Origin: Nocardia blacklockiae
Lineage (GTDB): Bacteria; Actinomycetota; Actinomycetes; Mycobacteriales; Mycobacteriaceae
Length of the DNA stretch: 64,000 nucleotides
NCBI RefSeq assembly: GCF_015477355.1
Contig: NZ_JADLRJ010000002.1
Coordinates: forward strand, 186,001 to 250,000
Direction: 5' to 3'
The notes under the pieces are model-generated. The model saw only the letters and a program-made list of their open reading frames with translations. It was not told the origin of the DNA and made no database searches. Each line of letters opens with the position of its first letter. Position 1 is the first letter of the stretch. Both the position numbers and the translations under genes were made by a program. Of the stretch, positions 57,493-64,000 are shown in pieces.

Positions 57493-58430
57493 GAACGCGC
57501 CCTTTCGGATTCTGCGGTGTCGAGCGGGACGACGGACAGCCGGCCGGGCCCGGCCGTCACCAGCTGCCGGTCCGCGACGGCCTCCCATCGCGGATCGTCG
57601 TCGTAGGGTTCGGAGGCCACCACCACCGCCGCCTCGGTGACCAGCACCGACAGCGAGTGGTAAACGGTAGTGGCCCAGAGCGTTTCGCCATCGCTCAGCA
57701 ACAGGTTCACGCGGGCCCGCGGCGCCCGGGCCAGTACGGCGGAGGTCAACCGGCACAGCGCCCGAGCGGGTTGCGCGGGGGCCGAGCCGTTGGTCTCTTC
57801 CTGCGCGATGAGAGTCCAGGACTCGGGAGTATCGGCGATGGCGTAACCGCCCGGGGCGAAGTCCGGCGTTTCCAGCAGGTGGCGCAGGATCACCCACAGT
57901 AGGGCGGAATCGGTGTGGGATTCGGCGTCGAGGAGCGCGGGCACGCCGAATTCCGCGGCGACGTCGGTCAGCACGCGCTGCCAGTCCTGCACCACCCCGT
58001 TGTGGCTGAAGGCCCACGGGCCGTGGGTGAACGGGGCGCACGCCGAACGCTCCACCGGCATCCCCACCGTCGCCGAGCGCACCGCCGCCAGCACGGCCGC
58101 GGACCGCAGCTGCGGCAGCACCTCCGTCACCGCCGGATCGGTCCAGATCGGCGCGGCATTGCGATACCGGCTGGCGCGCAACGCGATCGGCCCGGAACCA
58201 CCGACGCGCCCGCCCACGCGCAGCACAGCGGAGTCTTCGGTTCGCCCGTTCGTCCCCTGCTCCGCGACGACCGGCACCCACCACGCGACGCCGAAGCCGT
58301 CGGCGTTGATCGTGCCGCCGCCGCGCATCTCGCGCGGCGCCCAGGACTGGACGCGCAGCGAATGCTCGCCGCGGGTGAGCAGGTCGCCGACGGGGACGGG
58401 TGGCCCGAGGTAGCCGAGGTGTCGGCACAT
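57489..58430 (-). CDS. egtC: Gamma-glutamyl hercynylcysteine S-oxide hydrolase EgtC
   Basis: A class II (Ntn) glutamine amidotransferase-like amidohydrolase of 313 residues that removes glutamate from the hercynyl-gamma-glutamylcysteine sulfoxide intermediate. The N-terminal MCRHLGYLGPPVPV exposes the nucleophilic Cys2 after Met removal. GGGTINADGFGVAWW and FTHGPWAFSHNGVVQDWQ are family motifs. Its start overlaps the egtB stop by one base (TGATG), tight coupling. Confidence 0.95.
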   Translation of the reverse strand: MCRHLGYLGPPVPVGDLLTRGEHSLRVQSWAPREMRGGGTINADGFGVAWWVPVVAEQGTNGRTEDSAVLRVGGRVGGSGPIALRASRYRNAAPIWTDPAVTEVLPQLRSAAVLAAVRSATVGMPVERSACAPFTHGPWAFSHNGVVQDWQRVLTDVAAEFGVPALLDAESHTDSALLWVILRHLLETPDFAPGGYAIADTPESWTLIAQEETNGSAPAQPARALCRLTSAVLARAPRARVNLLLSDGETLWATTVYHSLSVLVTEAAVVVASEPYDDDPRWEAVADRQLVTAGPGRLSVVPLDTAESERARS

Positions 58431-59770
58431 CAGCGTTCGTCCGGGCGCAGGTCGCGGGCGAGGCGGAAGCCGGAGAAGATCTGGCGGCGGATGGGGTGGT
58501 CCCAGTTGCGGAAGGTGCCGCGGCAGGCGACCGGGTCGGTGCCGAACGAACCGCCGCGCAGCATCTTGTAGTCGCCGCCGTAGAAGACCTCGGAGTACTC
58601 CCGGTACGGGAACGCCTCGAAACCCGGGTACGGCGCGAAATCCGAAGCGGTCCACTCCCAGACGTCGCCGATCAGCTGATGCACGCCGGCCGGTGACGCG
58701 CCCGCCGGATAGGCCCCGACATCGGCCGGTTCCAGGTGGCGCTGACCGAGATTCGCGGTGGCCTCGGTGGGATCGGCGTCGCCCCACGGGTAGCGCCGCG
58801 TGCGGCCCGTCTCCGGGTCGAACCGGGCCGCCTTCTCCCACTCGGCCTCGGTGGGCAGCCGCTTGCCCGCCCAGTTGGCGTAGGCCTCGGCCTCGAACCA
58901 GCATACGTGCACCACCGGCTGCGCCGGGCGCAGCGGTTCCGTATTGCCGAAAACCCGTCGGTGCCAACCGTTTCCGCCGTCACGCTCCCAGAACTGCGGT
59001 GCGACCAGCCCGGCTTCGCGCCGGTGCGCCCAGCCGCGCTCGGACCACAGCTCGGGACGCTCGTAGCCGCCGTCGGCGACGAACCGCTCGTACTGCGCGT
59101 TGGTCACGGGCGCGGCGTCGATCGCGAAGCCGGGGACGTGCACCCGGTGCGCGGGCCGCTCGTTGTCCAGCGCCCACGGATCGGTCGAGGTGCCCATCGT
59201 GAAATCGCCACCGGGGATCACGACCTCCCCGGCCACCGGCACCCGTGCCGCGGGCGCGGACGGCGCGGTCAGCACCGCCGGGCCCGTGCGCAGCTGGTGC
59301 GTGGCCAGCATGGTCTCGTCGTGCTGCTGCTCGTGCTGGGCGATCATCCCGAACGCGAAACCGTCGTCGACCAGTCGGTCGCCGCGTAACGTGCTGCCGG
59401 ACAACACATCCCACACCTTCAACCGCACCGACCCGACGTAGCCGCGAGCCTCGCCGGGTGTCAGCAGCGGCAGCGCGGGCCGGTCGGCGCGCGGGTGCTG
59501 GAACGCGTCGTAGAGGTGGTCGATGTCGGCGCGGACCGGTTCACGCCCGCCGACATCGCGCACCAGCCACAGTTCCTCCTGGTTGCCGATGTGCGCGAGG
59601 TCCCAGACCAGCGGGCTCATCAGCCGCGAATGCTGGGCCACCAGCTCCGCCTCGTCGACGCAGTCGGTCAGCGCCGCGGTCCTGGCACGGGACCGCTCGA
59701 GCACGTCGGCGATCCGTTCGCGCAGCCGCTCGGTCTCGGCGCGGTCGGTTCCGGTGAGGTGAACTGTCAT
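58430..59770 (-). CDS. egtB: Hercynine oxygenase EgtB
   Basis: Non-heme iron sulfoxide synthase, 446 residues; couples hercynine to gamma-glutamylcysteine with O2. The N-terminal DinB-like helical domain supplies the iron ligands: His60 (WDLAHIGNQEEL), His146 and His150 (AQHEQQHDET), matching the known three-His pattern of EgtB. The C-terminal sulfatase-modifying-factor (FGE-like) domain holds VVIPGGDFTMGTSTDPW, then VCWFEAEAYANWAGKRLPTE, VWEWTASDFAPYPGF and MLRGGSFGTDP. ATG at 59770. Uses the gamma-glutamylcysteine-dependent (mycobacterial-type) route. Confidence 0.96.
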   Translation of the reverse strand: MTVHLTGTDRAETERLRERIADVLERSRARTAALTDCVDEAELVAQHSRLMSPLVWDLAHIGNQEELWLVRDVGGREPVRADIDHLYDAFQHPRADRPALPLLTPGEARGYVGSVRLKVWDVLSGSTLRGDRLVDDGFAFGMIAQHEQQHDETMLATHQLRTGPAVLTAPSAPAARVPVAGEVVIPGGDFTMGTSTDPWALDNERPAHRVHVPGFAIDAAPVTNAQYERFVADGGYERPELWSERGWAHRREAGLVAPQFWERDGGNGWHRRVFGNTEPLRPAQPVVHVCWFEAEAYANWAGKRLPTEAEWEKAARFDPETGRTRRYPWGDADPTEATANLGQRHLEPADVGAYPAGASPAGVHQLIGDVWEWTASDFAPYPGFEAFPYREYSEVFYGGDYKMLRGGSFGTDPVACRGTFRNWDHPIRRQIFSGFRLARDLRPDER

Positions 59771-59822
59771 GGGAGAGCTCCGGATTCGTCGAGCGGAGTG
59801 GGTGCGGTGCGGGCGAGCCGCC

Positions 59823-61100
59823 TCATGCCGGTGGCTCCGTCGCCGTGCCGGGACCGCCGGTGGGCGTGCGGCCGTCGCGACATCGGCGGGCGGCCTCGTG
59901 CAGCGCGTCGGCCGCCGCCGGCGTCGTCGCGTGCGCGGCGGCGAGATCGAGCAGATCCACCGCCGCCGCACGGATCTGCGTGTCCGCCAGGCCGCACCGG
60001 GCCGCCTCCAGCCACTGCTCGGCCACCGGATCGGCGAGCCGGGTGGCCTCGGCGACGACGGCCGGAGCGGACAGCAGCGCCTCGAACGCGTGGATCGGCA
60101 CGCTCCACGAATCACCCGGCTGCGCGTCCAGATAGCGCACCTCCAGGTGACCGGAGGCGCGCACCGGCGGGAACATCGTGGTCAGGTGATAGTCGAGATC
60201 GGCGAGCTCCGGGCGGCGGCCCACCTCGTCGTCGAGGGCGCCGCACAGCCAGTCGGCGAAGGTCGCGCCGGGCGGGGCGGCCCAGTCGCCCGCGCCCTCG
60301 GTCCGCACGCACAGCAGCGGGACGTCCAGCACCCAGCGGGCGTACTCGGTCACCGGGTCGGACCAGTGCCGCACCGAGGGCCTGGTGCGCGCGTGATCCA
60401 ACCGCAGCCAGGCCCGCATCCGCTGCGAGGCCCACGCCCCGGCCGGCGCGCCCCGCAGCTCCGGCGAGCAGGCGAAGGCGGCGAGCAGGGCCGGTCCGAC
60501 GGCGTAGAGGGCCGCCCAGCGGGCCGCCACCTCGGCCGGGTCCGCGCCCGCGTCGACGCTCACCTGCGTGGCCGCGGTGTTGCACATCATGAGCTTGCCG
60601 AACGGGCCGATGCCGTCGAAAGTGCGTTCCATCGCGCGGTAACGCGGCAATTGCAGCACCCGCGCGGGTGGGCGGGCGGCGTCGGCGGCCGCGGCGACGA
60701 GGCGAATGGATCGACTGTGGAGCAGCTTCTCGAGCAGGCGCGCATCCGCGCGCAGGCGCTCACACAGTTCGGCGGCCGCCGGAAACGGGGCGCTGGAGAG
60801 TTCGATCTGACCACCGGGTTCGAGAGTGACCCGGCTGCCTCCGGGCAGTGGTAGAGCGGGCGATTCGGAGGCGACGGACCGCGGTGCGTGCGGTCCCAGA
60901 GCATCCGCGAGCACGGCCGGCTCCGGACGCGAGTGCGGCGGCGAAGGCTCCTCGGGCACGGTGAGCCACTCCAGTTCGGCGCCGATCAGCCCCGGTGGAC
61001 CCTGTTTGAAGCAGACACCGCCGATGTACGCCTCGGCCGCGGCTCGCGAGGACAAGCCGGGGCTCGCGCCGATCGGGGTCCGTACTGCCGTGATAGCCAT
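59823..61100 (-). CDS. egtA: Glutamate-cysteine ligase EgtA
   Basis: A 425-residue GCS2-family ligase producing gamma-glutamylcysteine for EgtB. PPGLIGAELEWLTVPEEP near the N-terminus is the EgtA metal/Glu-binding site; LPGGSRVTLEPGGQIELSSA and MMCNTAATQVSVDAGADPAE are further motifs. First gene of the minus-strand egt unit; the start ATG at 61100 lies in the 182-bp promoter region shared with egtE. It is 52 bases before egtB. Confidence 0.94.
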   Translation of the reverse strand: MAITAVRTPIGASPGLSSRAAAEAYIGGVCFKQGPPGLIGAELEWLTVPEEPSPPHSRPEPAVLADALGPHAPRSVASESPALPLPGGSRVTLEPGGQIELSSAPFPAAAELCERLRADARLLEKLLHSRSIRLVAAAADAARPPARVLQLPRYRAMERTFDGIGPFGKLMMCNTAATQVSVDAGADPAEVAARWAALYAVGPALLAAFACSPELRGAPAGAWASQRMRAWLRLDHARTRPSVRHWSDPVTEYARWVLDVPLLCVRTEGAGDWAAPPGATFADWLCGALDDEVGRRPELADLDYHLTTMFPPVRASGHLEVRYLDAQPGDSWSVPIHAFEALLSAPAVVAEATRLADPVAEQWLEAARCGLADTQIRAAAVDLLDLAAAHATTPAAADALHEAARRCRDGRTPTGGPGTATEPPA

Positions 61101-61282
61101 GCCAATCCTCCGCTCTGCCGCGGCTGAACCCTGTCAGCCGCCACAGCCGTGCCGCCACTAGCCGGGCAACGGAAGGCCGGACCGCTGCCTTCCACCGACC
61201 CGACCCAGAGTAACGGGGGTGACCGACAAGAAGTCTGAAGAATTGGTGACGTTCGCCCGGCGAACGCCTCCGACCAGGAAAG

Positions 61283-62512
61283 ATGCCGCGCAGCCGAAGT
61301 CGGTCTTCTATCGTCGGTGAGGTGCTCGATCAGACTCGCCTCCGCGCCGACATCCCCGCCTACGACGACCCGACGCGCCCGTCGCCGGTCTTCCTCGACA
61401 GCGCCGGCTCCTCGCTGCCGCCGCGGGTGGTGCTGGACACCGCGATCGGCCACCTGCGCCGGGAGGCCGAGGTGGGCGGCTACCGCGCCGCCACCGAGCG
61501 ACTGGACGACCTGGCCGCGGTGAAGACCGCGATCGGCACACTGCTCAACGCCGATCCCGCGGGAATCGCCTTGAGCGACAGCGCGAGCCGGTCGTGGACC
61601 GACTTCTTCTACTCGATTCCGCTGGCGCCCGGCGACCGGATCCTGGTGTCGGGCACGGACTACGCCAGCAACGCCATCGCGGCGTTGCAGCGGGCCCGCG
61701 CCACCGGTGCGGTGGTGGAGGTCATCCCCACCGACCCGACCGGGCAGATCGATGTCGACGCTCTCGCCGGGCAGGTGGACGAGCGGGTCAAGCTGGTGTC
61801 GCTGCTGCACGTGCCCACCAACGGCGGCCTGGTCAATCCCGTCGCCGAGGCCACCCGGGTCGCCCACGAGGTGGGTGCGACCGTGCTGCTGGACGCCTGC
61901 CAGTCCGCCGGGCAGCTGCCGCTCGACGTGGCGGCGCTCGGTGTGGACGCGCTGTCGGCGACCGGCCGCAAGTGGCTGCGCGGGCCGCGCGGCACCGGAT
62001 TCCTCTACGTGCGACCGGAATTGGCGGCCACCATGGAACCGGCCCGGCTCGACCTGCACAGTGCGCAGTGGACCGGGCCGCACGAGTACCGCCTGGCGCC
62101 CGACGCCACCCGGTTCGAGTTCTGGGAACACGACGTCGCCGCCCGTCTCGGCCTCGGTGCCGCCGTGCGCTACCTGCTCGACCTCGGCCCCGACAACGTC
62201 TACGACGCCATCGCGGCCAACGCCGAGTACCTGCGCAAGACGCTGCCCGAGATCCCCGGCGTCACCGTGCGCGACCTCGGCACCCGGCACAGCGGCATCG
62301 TGTCGTTCACCGTCGACGCGCTGCCGCCGGTCGAGGTCCGCGACCGGCTGCGCGAACAGGACATCACGGTCACCGTCAGCCACCGCGGGTCCACGCTGCT
62401 CGACATGTCGGCCCGGCGGCTCGACGCCGTGCTCCGCGCTTCCCCGCACTGCTTCGTGACCACCGCCGAGCTGGATCGCTTCGTCGACGCCGTTTCGGCC
62501 GCGAGCCGCTGA
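61283..62512 (+). CDS. egtE: Hercynylcysteine S-oxide lyase EgtE
   Basis: A fold-type I PLP lyase, 409 residues, of the class V aminotransferase/SufS-like family, catalysing the last ergothioneine step (C-S cleavage). [20 protein letters not shown] is the N-terminal signature; the PLP Lys is in [20 protein letters not shown], with [16 protein letters not shown] before it. Encoded divergently from egtABCD rather than downstream of egtD. The start is uncertain: ATG 61283, or a GTG at 61322 that would remove 13 basic, poorly conserved residues. Confidence 0.92.
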   Translation: MPRSRSRSSIVGEVLDQTRLRADIPAYDDPTRPSPVFLDSAGSSLPPRVVLDTAIGHLRREAEVGGYRAATERLDDLAAVKTAIGTLLNADPAGIALSDSASRSWTDFFYSIPLAPGDRILVSGTDYASNAIAALQRARATGAVVEVIPTDPTGQIDVDALAGQVDERVKLVSLLHVPTNGGLVNPVAEATRVAHEVGATVLLDACQSAGQLPLDVAALGVDALSATGRKWLRGPRGTGFLYVRPELAATMEPARLDLHSAQWTGPHEYRLAPDATRFEFWEHDVAARLGLGAAVRYLLDLGPDNVYDAIAANAEYLRKTLPEIPGVTVRDLGTRHSGIVSFTVDALPPVEVRDRLREQDITVTVSHRGSTLLDMSARRLDAVLRASPHCFVTTAELDRFVDAVSAASR

Positions 62513-62636
62513 GCGACCGGGCACACTGAACCGGAACGCCGCGGCATCCGTAATCCGGTGGTGTGGGACCGAGCGAGATCCGCCCACGCTCTCGCTCGGT
62601 CCCGCTTCCCTGTCCGACCTGGTGAGGGAGTCGATC

Positions 62637-64000
62637 GTGAGTCGGTTCACCGACGAGATGTACGCGACCGCGCGCGAGTCCACGCGCGGGCTGGTCACCG
62701 GCGAGCCGGTCGCGCCGCTGCGCCGAACCTGGGGTGAGGTGCACCGGATCGCGCGGCGGATGGCGGGCGGGCTGGCGCGCGCCGGCCTGCGGCACGGTGA
62801 CGCGGTCGGGGTGCTGGCCGGGATGCCGGTCGACATCGCGCCCGCCTGCCAGGCGATCTGGATGCGCGGCGCGTCGGTCACCATGCTGCACCAGCCGACG
62901 CCGCGCACCGATCTGGTGCGGTGGGCGCACGACACCGAGACCGTGCTGCGGATGATCGAGGCCCGCGCGGTGGTGCTGGGCGCACCGTTCGAGGCGGCCG
63001 CGCCGCTGCTGGCCGAGCGCGGCATCACCGTGGTCCGCATCGACGAGTTGCACGACGGCCCCGACACCGACCCGCTGCCGACCGCGGAGAGCGATATCGC
63101 CTTGCAGCAGTTGACCTCCGGATCCACCGGGTCGCCGAAGGCGGTGCGGATCACGCACGCCAACTTCCGTGCCAACGCCTACGCCATGTTCGACCGGGTG
63201 AAGTTCCAGCTCGACCACGACGTGATGGTCAGCTGGCTGCCGTTGTTCCACGACATGGGCATGGTCGGATTCCTCAGTGTGCCCATGCAATTCGGCGCCG
63301 AGGTGGTGTGCGTGACACCGCTGGACTTCCTGCACCGGCCGCTGCTGTGGGCCGAGTTGATCACGAAGTATCGCGGGACCGTCACCGCCGCACCGAATTT
63401 CGCCTACGCCCTGCTGGCGCGGCGGCTGCACCGGGCCGAGCCGGGCACGGTGGATCTCGGCAGCGTCCGCTACATGTGGAACGGCGCGGAACCCGTCGAT
63501 CCGGACACCATGGAAACCCTCGCCGACGCGGGAAAGCCGTTCGGGCTCAGCCCCACCGCGATCACGCCGGTGTACGGCATGGCGGAAACCACGCTGGCCG
63601 TGTCGATTCCGGACCCGGGCCACGGCATGGTGCTCGACGTGGTGGACGCCGACCTGCTCAAGGCGCTGGGAAAGGCCGTGCCGGTGCAGGATCCGCGCAC
63701 CCACCACGGCTCGGTGCGACGGCTGCCGACGCTGGGCTACCTGGTCGACGGCCTGGAGGGCCGGGTCGTGGACGCCGATCGCATGCCGCTGCCGACCCGG
63801 TCGGTCGGGGTGATCGAGGTCCGCGGCGCGGCCGTCACCTCCGGCTACGTCACCGTGGACGGCTTCCGGCCCGCGCAGGACGAGGCGGGCTGGCTCGACA
63901 CCGGAGACATCGGCTACTTCACCGAGGAGGGCCTGATCGTGGTGTGCGGCCGCATCAAGGACGTCATCATCATGGGCGGCCGCAACATCTTCCCCACCGA
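62637..64000 (+). CDS. AMP-forming fatty-acyl ligase (FAAL/FadD-like), 3'-truncated
   Basis: ANL-superfamily adenylate-forming enzyme; 454 codons present before the window ends, so the C-terminal lid domain is mostly missing. [20 protein letters not shown] is the P-loop; [20 protein letters not shown], the AMP site [14 protein letters not shown] and [19 protein letters not shown] follow. The FHDMG motif and order fit fatty acyl-AMP ligases. It uses ATP to activate a fatty acid for a PKS/NRPS-like partner or CoA; which one is undecidable here. GTG start at 62637 with GAGGGAG upstream, 124 bases after egtE. Confidence 0.85.
   Translation, partial: MSRFTDEMYATARESTRGLVTGEPVAPLRRTWGEVHRIARRMAGGLARAGLRHGDAVGVLAGMPVDIAPACQAIWMRGASVTMLHQPTPRTDLVRWAHDTETVLRMIEARAVVLGAPFEAAAPLLAERGITVVRIDELHDGPDTDPLPTAESDIALQQLTSGSTGSPKAVRITHANFRANAYAMFDRVKFQLDHDVMVSWLPLFHDMGMVGFLSVPMQFGAEVVCVTPLDFLHRPLLWAELITKYRGTVTAAPNFAYALLARRLHRAEPGTVDLGSVRYMWNGAEPVDPDTMETLADAGKPFGLSPTAITPVYGMAETTLAVSIPDPGHGMVLDVVDADLLKALGKAVPVQDPRTHHGSVRRLPTLGYLVDGLEGRVVDADRMPLPTRSVGVIEVRGAAVTSGYVTVDGFRPAQDEAGWLDTGDIGYFTEEGLIVVCGRIKDVIIMGGRNIFPT

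Noticed and set aside
62637-64000. Assigning the last gene as a specific FadD or MbtM.
   Set aside because: C-terminus missing; motifs fit the fatty acyl-AMP/CoA ligase superfamily but do not distinguish members.

Overview
The window is high-GC actinobacterial DNA with short gaps and many 1-4 nt gene overlaps (ATGA, GTGA, TGATG). It most resembles Nocardia or a close Mycobacteriales relative. Reasons: the lpqU-eno-ftsB-like-DUF501-ppx and TetR-mfd-mazG / glmU-prs blocks known from Mycobacterium tuberculosis, a complete ergothioneine gene set, a GT87 mannosyltransferase, IdeR/DtxR-type iron boxes, and GTG/TTG starts. No insertion sequence, phage gene, rRNA or CRISPR array was seen.

Layout. 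1-5 kb: a Bax-inhibitor-like membrane protein (cut by the window edge), an RlmG/RsmC-type methyltransferase, a lipoprotein, and a probable copper-responsive DUF6153-DUF305 pair behind a CsoR-type palindrome. 5-23 kb: mixed metabolism and transport (DUF885 hydrolase, quinone-oxidoreductase/HxlR pair, PucR regulator beside a decayed PucR remnant, TetR genes, alpha/beta hydrolase, APC permease, phosphotransferase plus NCS1 permease, GT87, DUF5753 regulator, two MFS exporters). A 32-codon micro-ORF with a strong ribosome site lies at 18.5 kb. 23.4 kb: a tRNA-Leu(UAA) of compact class-I shape. 23.5-29.8 kb: peptide (POT) transporter, then the minus-strand block lpqU (broken by a one-base frameshift), eno, ftsB-like, DUF501, ppx.

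29.9-46.8 kb separates lpqU from mazG, which are adjacent in M. tuberculosis, so it looks like an accessory insertion or rearranged segment. Its core (31.8-42.8 kb) is a divergent iron-boxed system. On the minus strand is a Dpp/Nik/Cnt-type ABC importer (binding lipoprotein, two permeases, tandem ATPase). On the plus strand are a VioC/clavaminate-synthase-like Fe(II)/2-oxoglutarate dioxygenase, an SbnB-like dehydrogenase, a type-III PLP decarboxylase, an SbnA-like synthase and a MATE exporter. I read it as a complete make-export-reimport pathway for a small NRPS-free aminopolycarboxylate metallophore, of the kind described as EDDS/EDHA in other actinomycetes. Two tiny ORFs, one built of two 21-residue repeats, bridge neighbouring genes through ATGA overlaps. 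The same segment holds an AurF-type di-iron oxygenase under a perfect 19-bp palindrome, a phosphodiesterase, a Stealth sugar-phosphate transferase, a PPOX-fold protein and a thiamine-binding-family protein.

46.8-56.5 kb: mazG, mfd, a gamma-butyrolactone-receptor-like TetR, a second TetR, tRNA-Gln(UUG), glmU, prs and a DUF2461 gene. 56.5-64 kb: egtABCD on the minus strand, egtE divergent on the plus strand, and an AMP-forming fatty-acyl ligase that runs off the window end.
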